Positions 51,726 through 59,680 of a stretch of 64,000 bases of DNA are shown here, piece after piece. Each line of letters begins with the position of its first letter. Within the stretch, counting starts at the first letter, position 1. Where the stretch lies: positions 18,468-82,467 of the forward strand of contig JANNEO010000080.1 in NCBI GenBank assembly GCA_031378805.1. Reading direction: 5' to 3'. The position numbers were made by a program, and so were the translations under genes. Source of the DNA: JADCCX01 sp031378805. Its GTDB lineage: Bacteria > Pseudomonadota > Alphaproteobacteria > Rhizobiales > Beijerinckiaceae. Below the pieces are notes generated by a model, which saw only the letters and a program-made list of their open reading frames with translations, did no database searches and was not told where the DNA came from.

Positions 51726-51760
51726 GACATCTGCCCCGTTTGATGCGCTGTGGGCTGCAA

Positions 51761-51789
51761 CACGTCTTGTCGGTGATCGGCAAGACGTG
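51761..51789. terminator. Hairpin after cynS
   Basis: CACGTCTTG (51761-51769) and CAAGACGTG (51781-51789), a perfect 9-bp stem with an 11-nt loop, 35 bp after the cynS stop. No T-run follows, so it is a candidate terminator or attenuator between the cyn operon and secB. Confidence 0.55.
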
Positions 51790-51808
51790 GTAGCGCGGCT
51801 GCCGAAAC

Positions 51809-51853
51809 ACTTGATCCACAAGAACTTGATCCAAGAAAATTTGGACCACAGGC
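51809..51853. repeat. 15-bp imperfect tandem repeat between cynS and secB
   Basis: ACTTGATCCACAAGA (51809-51823), ACTTGATCCAAGAAA (51824-51838) and a weaker ATTTGGACCACAGGC (51839-51853). It lies directly upstream of the secB start. Confidence 0.8.
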
Positions 51854-51866
51854 AAAGGACTGCACG

Positions 51867-52346
51867 ATGTCGACCAATGGAAACGGCGCAATGGGCGCCC
51901 CTCCCGCCGGACCAGCCCTCAACGCGCTGGGCCAGTACATCAAGGATTTTTCCTTCGAGAACCCCAATGCGCCTCAGTCTCTCGGTCCGCAGCAGAATGG
52001 TCCGCAGATCAACATCCAGGTCAACGTCAATGCCAAGCAGCTGGCGGAGACGGATTTCGAGGTCGAGATCAAGCTGGATGGTGGCGCGGGCGAAGGCACC
52101 GGCACGCTGTTCAAGTTCGACCTGACCTATTGCGGCATCTTTCGCGCGATCAACGTGCCGCCCGAGCAGTTGGGGGCGGTCGTGATGATCGAATGTCCCC
52201 GCCTGCTCTTCCCGTTCGCCCGCCAGATCATCGCGGATGCCGTGCGCAACGGTGGCTTCCCGCCGCTCTACATCGACCCCATCGACTTCGGCGCGCTGTA
52301 TGCCCAGCGGATGCAGAGCGAAGCCGCGGCTCCTGCCGTCAGCTGA
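51867..52346 (+). CDS. secB: Protein-export chaperone SecB
   Basis: 159 residues with the SecB core: NALGQYIKDFSFENPNAP, INIQVNVNAKQLAETDFEVEIKLDGG, KFDLTYCGIFRAINVPPEQLGAVVMIECPRLLFPFARQIIADAVRNGGFPPLYIDPIDFGALY. It keeps precursors unfolded and passes them to SecA. In many relatives secB lies next to fxsA; here the cyn operon is between. Confidence 0.97.
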   Translation: MSTNGNGAMGAPPAGPALNALGQYIKDFSFENPNAPQSLGPQQNGPQINIQVNVNAKQLAETDFEVEIKLDGGAGEGTGTLFKFDLTYCGIFRAINVPPEQLGAVVMIECPRLLFPFARQIIADAVRNGGFPPLYIDPIDFGALYAQRMQSEAAAPAVS

Positions 52347-52352
52347 CGGCAC

Positions 52353-53168
52353 ATGCGCCTCACGCTCACGACGTGGAACATCAATTCGGTGCGCCTGCGC
52401 ATCGACCTCGTGGGCCGCTTCGTGGCGGACACCGCACCGGACGTGCTGTGTCTGCAGGAAACCAAATGCCCGGATGACCAGTTTCCCCTGGCCGCCGTCA
52501 AAGCCATGGGCTTCCGACACTGGGCTTTTGCCGGGCAGAAGGGCTACAACGGCGTCGCCATCTTCTCGCGCTTTTCACTGCTTGATATCGAGAAGCAGAG
52601 TTTTGGCGGCGTCGATCAGGCCCGCCATATCGCTGCCATGCTGGGCGAGGAGGCCGGGGCGGCAGCTGGCCTCACCCTGCATAATTTCTATGTCCCGGCA
52701 GGCGGCGACATCGCCGATCGGGCTGTCAATCCGAAATTCGGCCACAAGCTCGATTTCCTCGGCGACATGACGACCTGGTCCGCGCAAGGGCGCGAGAGCC
52801 GGAAAAAGAGCATCCTCGTCGGCGATCTCAACATCGCGCCCTATGAAACCGATGTCTGGAGCCACAAGCAGCTGCTCGACGTCGTCAGCCACACCCCAGT
52901 GGAAACCGCCGGACTGGAAACCATGCGCCTCGCCGGTGACTGGATCGATGCGGTGCGTCAGGTCAAGCCGGAGCCGGAGCGTGTCTATTCCTGGTGGAGT
53001 TATCGTGCCGCGGATTGGGCGACGGCCGACAAGGGGCGGCGGCTTGACCACGTCTGGAGCACTGCGGATCTTGGCCCCAATATCTCGGCAGCCCATGTCA
53101 GCCGCGAGGCAAGGGGCTGGGACAAGCCATCGGACCATGCCCCGGTGACGGTGCAGCTCACGTTCTGA
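52353..53168 (+). CDS. xth: Exodeoxyribonuclease III (AP endonuclease)
   Basis: 271 residues of the EEP superfamily. Catalytic residues are visible in TTWNINSVRLR, CLQETKCPDDQFP (Glu), ILVGDLNIAPYETDVW, and KGRRLDHVWSTADL with the final SDHAPV. It cleaves AP sites and removes 3' blocks. It begins 6 nt after secB, a tight pair, and is convergent with the cyclic-nucleotide-binding gene. Confidence 0.95.
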   Translation: MRLTLTTWNINSVRLRIDLVGRFVADTAPDVLCLQETKCPDDQFPLAAVKAMGFRHWAFAGQKGYNGVAIFSRFSLLDIEKQSFGGVDQARHIAAMLGEEAGAAAGLTLHNFYVPAGGDIADRAVNPKFGHKLDFLGDMTTWSAQGRESRKKSILVGDLNIAPYETDVWSHKQLLDVVSHTPVETAGLETMRLAGDWIDAVRQVKPEPERVYSWWSYRAADWATADKGRRLDHVWSTADLGPNISAAHVSREARGWDKPSDHAPVTVQLTF

Positions 53169-53174
53169 AAACGG

Positions 53175-53621
53175 TCAATCCACATCCGGCAGCAAGGCGT
53201 GGACGCGGGCCAGACCCTGTCCGACAGACGCTGCCTGCTGCTGCATATGGGCCTGCAGACGCGCCGCTGTTTCAGGAAATTCCACCAGCACGCGCCGCAT
53301 GAGATGGCGGGGAATGCGGCGCACCACCGTCGGCTCCAGCATCGTTGCGGTGGCTGGACGCCGGGTCTCGGCAAACAGCGCAGCCTCGCCGATCAGCGCT
53401 GCCGGGCCGTAGGTCTCGCTCACGCCGGAGCCAGACAGGACAAGCGATCCCGATGCGATGAAGTAGCCCCCGTCCGAAACCTCGTCCTCCCGAAACAGCA
53501 CGTCGTCCTTGCGCAGGATACGCGTATCGGATGAAAACGCGATGAGGCGCAGGGCTTCATGATCGAAGAGCGCCAGAACGGGATTGCTCTGCAACTGGGC
53601 GATTTCGGACTCGAGCGACAT
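53175..53621 (-). CDS. Small cyclic-nucleotide-binding-domain protein
   Basis: 148 residues, a single CNB domain with no DNA-binding domain: LALFDHEALRLIAFSSDTRILRKDDVLFREDEVSDGGYFIASGSLVLSG followed by AALIGEAALFAETRRPATATMLEPTVVRRI (phosphate-binding-cassette region, with the GEAALF and RRPATAT ends). Such genes commonly accompany the CenR/OtpR response regulator in Hyphomicrobiales. Whether cAMP binds is not shown. It follows cenR by 32 bp. Confidence 0.86.
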   Translation of the reverse strand: MSLESEIAQLQSNPVLALFDHEALRLIAFSSDTRILRKDDVLFREDEVSDGGYFIASGSLVLSGSGVSETYGPAALIGEAALFAETRRPATATMLEPTVVRRIPRHLMRRVLVEFPETAARLQAHMQQQAASVGQGLARVHALLPDVD

Positions 53622-53653
53622 CTGGCGCCCCTTTCTCGCGGATCAATGTCAGT

Positions 53654-54340
53654 TCAGGGGACCAGCTTGTAGCCGCCAGCATCAGTGACCAGGATTTTGG
53701 CCTGGCCGGGATCCTTCTCGATCTTCTGGCGCAAGCGATAGACATGGGTTTCCAGCGTATGGGTCGTCACGGCGGCGTTGTAGCCCCACACCTCCTGCAG
53801 CAGTACATCGCGCTGCACCACGCGCTGCCCGGCACGATAGAGATAGCGCAGGATCGAGGTTTCCTTCTCGGTCAGGCGGATCTTGCTGCCCTTCTCGGTC
53901 AGCAGCAGCTTGGCACCGGGCCGGAAGACATAGGGACCAAGGTTGAACTGCGCATCCTCGCTCGCCTCGTATTGGCGCATATGGGCGCGCACCCTGGCCA
54001 GCAGCACGGCGAAGCGGAACGGCTTGGCCACATAATCATTGGCCCCGGCTTCGAGGCCCAGCACCTGATCCGCCTCGGTGTCGTTGGCCGTCAGCATGAT
54101 GATCGGACTTTTGAAGCCGTTCTTGCGCATCACGCGCACAGCCTCCCGCCCGTCCATGTCTGGCAGGCCCACATCCATCACCACGAGATCGACATGATCA
54201 CCCTTGACGGCCAGCATGGCCTCGCTCGCCGTCCCGGCCTGCGTGATGCCGAACTCCTCGTGCAGTTGGAGTTGTTCCGCCAGCAAGGTGCGCAGTTCGA
54301 CATCATCGTCGACAAGAAGGATCCGCTTCACATTGCTCAT
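53654..54340 (-). CDS. cenR: OmpR-family response regulator CenR (OtpR)
   Basis: 228 residues. Receiver domain with acidic pair D11/D12, phosphoacceptor D56 in MDVGLPDMDGREA and NDYVAKPF; OmpR-type winged helix with VVQRDVLLQEVWGYNAAVTTHTLETHVYRLRQKIEKDP. High similarity in this stretch to Caulobacter CenR, a cell-envelope regulator, and Brucella OtpR. The start at 54340 follows the domain boundary. No histidine kinase lies beside it. Confidence 0.87.
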   Translation of the reverse strand: MSNVKRILLVDDDVELRTLLAEQLQLHEEFGITQAGTASEAMLAVKGDHVDLVVMDVGLPDMDGREAVRVMRKNGFKSPIIMLTANDTEADQVLGLEAGANDYVAKPFRFAVLLARVRAHMRQYEASEDAQFNLGPYVFRPGAKLLLTEKGSKIRLTEKETSILRYLYRAGQRVVQRDVLLQEVWGYNAAVTTHTLETHVYRLRQKIEKDPGQAKILVTDAGGYKLVP

Positions 54341-54433
54341 TGATTTTCCTGGCTCCCGCCCCTCGTCGTCACGAGATATCATGATAGACAGCCTGCACCA
54401 CAAGGGAAGTGTCACTACAGGGGAAGTTCCGCC

Positions 54434-55003
54434 ATGGCGAGGTTGCAACGCCGCCCTCCGCGATCACACGCGATCACAAATACGACAATTCGTTACATTT
54501 CCGTGATGTCATTGCCAGGAAATCCGCGCCAGGGTCGCCTGTTGGCCGGGAATCTGCGCGTGCCATGCGCCCTTGGCAAGGGCGGAGTATCCAGCCGCAA
54601 GCGCGAGGGCGATGGCGCCACGCCCGTTGGCCACTTCATGCTGCGCAAGCTCTGGTATCGCAGCGACAAGGGGCTGCGTCCGAACAGCGGCCTGCCGCAA
54701 CGGTCAATCCGGCCCACCGATGGCTGGTGCGATGCGCCAGGTCACTCCCGTTACAACCGTCCGGTTCGGGTCCCGTTCGCGGCCAGCCACGAACGGCTGT
54801 GGCGCGATGACCACGTCTATGACGTGGTCATCGAGATCGGCTGGAACGATTTTCCTGCGGTTGCCGGACGCGGCTCCGCCATCTTTCTGCATCTGGCGAG
54901 GGGTGGCTATCCACCGACGGAGGGTTGCGTGGCCATCAGCGCCCGCGATATGCGCAAGCTCCTTCCGCTGATCAGCCCCCGCACCAGGATCACCATCCGA
55001 TGA
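54434..55003 (+). CDS. L,D-transpeptidase (YkuD) family protein
   Basis: 189 residues. YkuD core has LRVPCALGKGGVSSRKREGDGATPVGHFMLRK and the catalytic HLARGGYPPTEGCVAISARDM with His and Cys. No clear signal peptide, as in the related short YkuD proteins. The ATG at 54434 (with GGGGAAG upstream) includes the first strand; ATG 54506 would cut it. Divergent from cenR, a suggestive pairing for envelope control. Overlaps the HAD gene as ATGA. Confidence 0.86.
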   Translation: MARLQRRPPRSHAITNTTIRYISVMSLPGNPRQGRLLAGNLRVPCALGKGGVSSRKREGDGATPVGHFMLRKLWYRSDKGLRPNSGLPQRSIRPTDGWCDAPGHSRYNRPVRVPFAASHERLWRDDHVYDVVIEIGWNDFPAVAGRGSAIFLHLARGGYPPTEGCVAISARDMRKLLPLISPRTRITIR

Positions 55004-55674
55004 CACGTTCTGTGAAGGGTGCCTTGCTCTTCGATATCGACGGCACTTTGACCGACACCGATCCGCTGCATATTCGCGCCTTCAACGCCATGCTTGCCCA
55101 ATTCGGCCGCAGCATCACCACGGACGCGTATTTTGCCCGCGTCATGGGCTTCACCAACGCAGAGATCATGCGCGACTTCTTCCCCGAAAAGCCTGTGGCC
55201 GAACACAAGGCGCTGGCGGACTGGAAGGAAGCAGCGTTCCGCGATCTCGCCCGTAACGAACTGCATTCGACACCAGGTGTGATCGACCTCATGGACTGGG
55301 CGGATGCCCACGCCATCCCGATGGCGGCGGTCACCAATGCGCCGACGGCCAATGCCGAACTGATGCTGACGGGCCTCGGTTTGAAACACCGTTTCCGGAC
55401 CATCGTGATCGGCGACGAGCTGCCCCGCGGCAAGCCCGATCCGATGCCCTATCTTGTGGCAGGAGAGCGCCTTGGCGTGGATTGCCGCGACTGTGTCGCC
55501 TTCGAGGATTCTCGCTCTGGAATACGCTCCGCCAGCGCTGCGGGCGCCTTCAGCATTGGCATCCTGTCGAGTTTGCCCGAGGACGAACTGGTGAAGGTGG
55601 GGGCACAGTTTGGCGTCAAGGATTTCACGGATGATCGATTGCGGCCGCTGATTCTCGAAAGGTTAGCCGGGTAG
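55000..55674 (+). CDS. HAD-superfamily phosphatase, beta-PGM-like
   Basis: 224 residues. Motif I LLFDIDGTLTDTD with nucleophile and acid Asp, motif II TNAPT, motif III GKPDPMPYL, motif IV FEDSRSGIRSA. The helical cap between is of subtype I. Hydrolyses a sugar or nucleotide phosphate of unknown identity. Translated with the YkuD gene (4-nt overlap). Confidence 0.9.
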   Translation: MTRSVKGALLFDIDGTLTDTDPLHIRAFNAMLAQFGRSITTDAYFARVMGFTNAEIMRDFFPEKPVAEHKALADWKEAAFRDLARNELHSTPGVIDLMDWADAHAIPMAAVTNAPTANAELMLTGLGLKHRFRTIVIGDELPRGKPDPMPYLVAGERLGVDCRDCVAFEDSRSGIRSASAAGAFSIGILSSLPEDELVKVGAQFGVKDFTDDRLRPLILERLAG

Positions 55675-55682
55675 CCGCCACC

Positions 55683-55706
55683 CTCTCTCCGCAAGAGCGG
55701 GGAGAA
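55683..55706. other. Stem-loop between convergent genes
   Basis: CTCTCCGC (55685-55692) and GCGGGGAG (55697-55704), an 8-bp stem with one G-U pair and a tetraloop, between the HAD and YggS stops. The GCGGGGAGA motif recurs in alphaproteobacterial intergenic repeats. No T-run, so terminator function is unsure. Confidence 0.45.
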
Positions 55707-55716
55707 GAAGAAGGCC

Positions 55717-56379
55717 CTACCGCCCCCCGAAGATCGCGCTGCCCACCCGCACATGGGTTGCCCCCATCTGGATTGCCGCCTCGTAATCCGCGCTCATCCC
55801 CATGGACAGCAGCGGCAGGTCCAGTTCCCTCGCCAGCCTGTTCAGCAGGCCGAAATGCGGGCTGGGCGGCTGGTCCGCCGGCGGAATGCACATCAGGCCG
55901 CTGATGGCGAGTCCGTGAACCTCCCGGCAGCGCGCAACGAAGGCCGCAAGCTCCCGCGGATCAATCCCGCCCTTCTGCGGCTCCAGCCCGGTGTTGACCT
56001 GCACGAACAGAAGCGGCTTGCGCCCAAGCTTCGCAATCGACTTGGCCAACGCCGCCGCGAGGCTTTCGCGGTCCAGTGTATGGATGGCGTCGAACAGCTT
56101 CACGGCGTCGTCTGCCTTGTTCGATTGCAGCGGCCCGATCATGTGGACCTGTGCATCGGGGAATCGCGCCTTGAGATCAGGCCATTTCGCTTTGGCCTCC
56201 TGCACGTAGTTCTCGCCGAAAAGACGCTGACCCGCATCGAGCACGGGCTGGATGGCTTCAACGGGAAAGGTCTTGGAGACGGCGATCAGCGCGGCTGATC
56301 CCGGCTTGCGACCGAAATCCGCCTCGGCACGCGCGACAAGGGCACGGATGCGGTTCAGGTTGTCCACGGATGCGTTCAT
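55717..56379 (-). CDS. yggS: YggS-type PLP-binding protein (PLPBP)
   Basis: 220 residues. Alanine-racemase-like barrel with PLP Lys in AALIAVSKTFPVEAIQPVLDAGQRLFGENYVQEA, then HMIGPLQSNK, and the phosphate-binding end LSMGMSADYEAAIQMGATHVRVGSAIFG. It keeps vitamin B6 and amino-acid pools in balance. ATG 56379 preferred over the TTG at 56382. Divergent from leuS. Confidence 0.95.
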   Translation of the reverse strand: MNASVDNLNRIRALVARAEADFGRKPGSAALIAVSKTFPVEAIQPVLDAGQRLFGENYVQEAKAKWPDLKARFPDAQVHMIGPLQSNKADDAVKLFDAIHTLDRESLAAALAKSIAKLGRKPLLFVQVNTGLEPQKGGIDPRELAAFVARCREVHGLAISGLMCIPPADQPPSPHFGLLNRLARELDLPLLSMGMSADYEAAIQMGATHVRVGSAIFGGR

Positions 56380-56494
56380 CAACGATCCACAAGACCATTG
56401 TGGCGGTCAACGCAAGTGAATTGCATTCCAGCCCTGTGTTGACCCGGCCCAAGCTTTCGTGTCCAAGACGGGACATTCAAAACCCTTGATATCC

Positions 56495-59149
56495 ATGTCC
56501 CAGAACCGCGAATATCCCCGCTACAACGCCCGTGAATCCGAGCCGAAATGGCGCAAGATCTGGGACGAGAGGAAGCTCTTCCAGACGAAGAACGACGACC
56601 CGCGCCCGAAATACTACGTGCTTGAGATGTTCCCCTATCCATCCGGGCGCATCCACATGGGCCATGTTCGCAATTACGCCATGGGAGACGTGGTGGCGCG
56701 CTACAAGCGCGCGCGTGGCTTCAATGTGCTGCATCCCATGGGCTGGGACGCTTTCGGGATGCCGGCCGAGAACGCCGCGATGCAGAACAACACGCATCCC
56801 GCCACATGGACCTATGCCAATATCGCAGCCATGAAGGCGCAGCTGAAAAGCATGGGCCTCTCGCTGGATTGGGACCGCGAAATAGCGACTTGCGATCCCA
56901 GCTACTACAAGCACCAGCAGGCGATGTTCATCGATTTCATCGCGGCCGGTCTGGTGGAGCGGAAGGTGTCGCGGGTCAACTGGGATCCGGTGGACCAGAC
57001 CGTGCTCGCCAACGAGCAGGTGATCGACGGGCGAGGCTGGCGCTCCGGCGCACTCGTCGAGCAGAAAGAGCTCACCCAGTGGTTCATGAAGATCACGGAT
57101 TACGCCGGCGAGCTTGATGCCGCTCTCGACACGCTTGATCGCTGGCCGGAAAAGGTGCGGCTGATGCAACGCAACTGGATCGGACGATCCGATGGGCTGC
57201 TCTTGCGCTGGGCGCTGGACGAGCTGACCGCGCCAGAGGGTTTCACGGAACTCGAGATCTACACCACGCGGCCTGACACGCTGTTTGGCGCCAGCTTCAT
57301 GGCAATCGCTCCGGATCATCCGCTGGCAAAGGAAGCCTCGAAAACGAACAAGGCACTCGCCGATTTCTGCGATGAATGCCGCCGTATGGGAACCTCCGTC
57401 GCAGCGCTCGAAACCGCCGAGAAAAAGGGCTTCGATACCGGCATCAAGGCCGTGCATCCCTTCGATACCACATGGAAGGTTCCGGTCTATGTCGCCAACT
57501 TCGTCCTGATGGATTACGGCACAGGTGCCATATTCGGCTGCCCGTCAGGCGACCAGCGCGACATCGAGTTCGCCACCAAATACCGCCTGCCGATCCTCCC
57601 GGTCATTGTGCCGCGGGACGAAGCCAGCCGCGCCAATGCCCTGAAGGATATTGCTGAGGGCAAGCCCTATGTCGAGGATGGCGTGATGATCAACTCGCGC
57701 TTTCTGGACGGCATGGATACGACATCGGCCTTCAAAGCGGTGGCGGATCGTCTCGCAGCCGAATCGATGGGCGATCGCCCGGTGGCGAGCCGCAAGGTGA
57801 ACTATCGCCTGCGCGACTGGGGCATCTCGCGCCAGCGCTACTGGGGTTGCCCCATCCCGGTCATCCACTGTGAGGCCTGTGGCGTTGTCCCCGTGCCCAA
57901 GCGCGATCTGCCGGTGAAGTTGCCGGACGACGTCACCTTCGATCGCCCCGGCAACCCGCTCGATCATCACCCCACGTGGAAGCATGTGAAGTGTCCGCAA
58001 TGCGGCCTCAAGGCCAGGCGCGAAACCGACACGATGGACACTTTCGCGGATTCCTCGTGGTATTTCGCCCGCTTCACCGATCCGTGGAACGAGGACGCAC
58101 CGACGACGGCTTCCGCTGTCGACAGCTGGCTGCCCGTCAACCAGTACATCGGCGGCATCGAACATGCGATCTTGCATCTGCTCTATTCCCGCTTCTGGAT
58201 GCGGGCGATGACCAAGACCGGCCATGCAAAGCTGGCCGAACCCTTCGAAGGACTGTTCACCCAGGGCATGGTGGTCCATGAGACCTACCGTGCGCCTGAC
58301 GGGCAGTGGGTGCCACCCGCCGAAATGCGCATCGAGGGCAGCGGTGACACACGCCGGGCGTTCCGTCTCTCCGACAACGCCGAGATCGTCATCGGCGATA
58401 TCGAGAAGATGTCGAAATCGAAGAAGAATGTGGTCGATCCCGATGACATCATCGACACCTACGGGGCCGACACCGCGCGCTGGTTCATGCTGTCCGATTC
58501 ACCGCCCGAGCGCGACGTCAACTGGACCGAAGACGGCGTCCAGGGTGCGGGACGCTTCGTGCAGCGTGCCTGGCGCATCTGCTGCGAGGTGGGCGATCTG
58601 AGCAAGGCTGCCCATGTTGGTTCTTTCGGAGCCGACTCGATTGCCGTCCGCCGTGCCGCCCACAAGGCGCTCGCTGGCGTGACGGAGGATGTCGAGCGGC
58701 TGCGGTTCAACCGCTGCATCGCCCACATCTATGAGTTGTCGAATGCCATCTCCGGTGTGCTGGTCAGGGGGCAGCAAGGGCCAGCCGGGCAACCGGGGCC
58801 GGATATGGCGGCGGCACTGCATGAAGCCGCCACAATCCTGGTGCAACTGCTCGCCCCCATGATGCCCCATCTTGCCGAGGAATGCTGGATTGCTCTTGGT
58901 CGGCAGGGTCTCGCGGGCCAAGCCGACTGGCCGATGCTGGAGCCGGACCTCCTGGTGGAAGACAGCTTCACCTATCCCGTGCAGGTCAATGGCCGGAAAC
59001 GTGCGGACGTGACAGTCAGCAGGACCGCCCCACACAGCGAAATCGAGGCAGCTGTGCTGGGGGATGCCGCCGTCCAGCGTGCGCTGGAAGGCCGGGTGCC
59101 CAAGAAGATCATCATCGTACCGTTGCGCATCATCAACGTGGTGGGATAG
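56495..59149 (+). CDS. leuS: Leucyl-tRNA synthetase
   Basis: 884 residues. HIGH signature is YPSGRIHMGHVRNYAMGD, editing domain (about 230-420) has TTRPDTLFG and GTGAIFGCPSGDQRD, KMSKS is KMSKSKKNV, and the anticodon-binding domain is at the C-terminus. A short glycine/proline-rich insert, GQQGPAGQPGP (about residue 757), lies in the anticodon-binding region. Start ATG 56495 aligns with the family. Followed by lptE and holA in one operon. Confidence 0.97.
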   Translation: MSQNREYPRYNARESEPKWRKIWDERKLFQTKNDDPRPKYYVLEMFPYPSGRIHMGHVRNYAMGDVVARYKRARGFNVLHPMGWDAFGMPAENAAMQNNTHPATWTYANIAAMKAQLKSMGLSLDWDREIATCDPSYYKHQQAMFIDFIAAGLVERKVSRVNWDPVDQTVLANEQVIDGRGWRSGALVEQKELTQWFMKITDYAGELDAALDTLDRWPEKVRLMQRNWIGRSDGLLLRWALDELTAPEGFTELEIYTTRPDTLFGASFMAIAPDHPLAKEASKTNKALADFCDECRRMGTSVAALETAEKKGFDTGIKAVHPFDTTWKVPVYVANFVLMDYGTGAIFGCPSGDQRDIEFATKYRLPILPVIVPRDEASRANALKDIAEGKPYVEDGVMINSRFLDGMDTTSAFKAVADRLAAESMGDRPVASRKVNYRLRDWGISRQRYWGCPIPVIHCEACGVVPVPKRDLPVKLPDDVTFDRPGNPLDHHPTWKHVKCPQCGLKARRETDTMDTFADSSWYFARFTDPWNEDAPTTASAVDSWLPVNQYIGGIEHAILHLLYSRFWMRAMTKTGHAKLAEPFEGLFTQGMVVHETYRAPDGQWVPPAEMRIEGSGDTRRAFRLSDNAEIVIGDIEKMSKSKKNVVDPDDIIDTYGADTARWFMLSDSPPERDVNWTEDGVQGAGRFVQRAWRICCEVGDLSKAAHVGSFGADSIAVRRAAHKALAGVTEDVERLRFNRCIAHIYELSNAISGVLVRGQQGPAGQPGPDMAAALHEAATILVQLLAPMMPHLAEECWIALGRQGLAGQADWPMLEPDLLVEDSFTYPVQVNGRKRADVTVSRTAPHSEIEAAVLGDAAVQRALEGRVPKKIIIVPLRIINVVG

Positions 59150-59158
59150 GATTTGCAC

Positions 59159-59674
59159 ATGCTTCGCTCATTTCGGTCCATCACACTCGTCGGCGTCCTC
59201 GCACTCGGTCTTGGCGGCTGCCTTCGTCCGCTCTACGGCACGGCGGAATTTGGCGGCCTGGCCGTGCAGCAGGGCTTGGCGGGCGTGTCCATCGACCTGC
59301 AAGGCGAGCGGCTCGCCCATTACCTGCGCAACGAGCTGGAGTTTGGCCTGCGCGGTGGCAATCCCGATGTGGCTCCCTTGACCCACAAATTGCGCATTGT
59401 GGCAACGCAACGGACTGCGGCGGCTGTCGTTGACCGGCTGACGGGCGCCGCTGAAAGCGGATACATGACGCTGACCGCGAAATACTGGCTTTTCCCCAAC
59501 GGCAAATCCGTGGCTGAAACCGAGGGCGAGGCCGTCGCACTGGTCAGCTATGACCGCAGCCAGCAGCGCTTCGCCACCATCCGGGCCGCTCGTGATGCGG
59601 AAATCCAGGGTGCGAAGCAGCTGGCCGAACAGATCAAGACCCGTGTCGCGGCCCATATGGCGAGCAAGCGCTGA
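59159..59674 (+). CDS. lptE: LPS-assembly lipoprotein LptE
   Basis: 171 residues. Lipobox LGLGGC with lipid-modified Cys21, then LRPLYG, the short N-terminal motif of LptE/RlpB in alphaproteobacteria. The rest is an alpha/beta domain (YMTLTAKYWLFPNGKSVAETEGEAVALVSYDRSQQRFATIRAARDAEIQGAKQLAEQIKTRV). It plugs LptD in the outer membrane. AGGA precedes the start. Between leuS (9 bp) and holA (6 bp). Confidence 0.92.
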   Translation: MLRSFRSITLVGVLALGLGGCLRPLYGTAEFGGLAVQQGLAGVSIDLQGERLAHYLRNELEFGLRGGNPDVAPLTHKLRIVATQRTAAAVVDRLTGAAESGYMTLTAKYWLFPNGKSVAETEGEAVALVSYDRSQQRFATIRAARDAEIQGAKQLAEQIKTRVAAHMASKR

Positions 59675-59680
59675 GCGTCG

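Noticed and set aside
51078..52520. 480-codon open frame on the minus strand
   Set aside because: Antisense to cynS and secB, both with clear catalytic or structural motifs.
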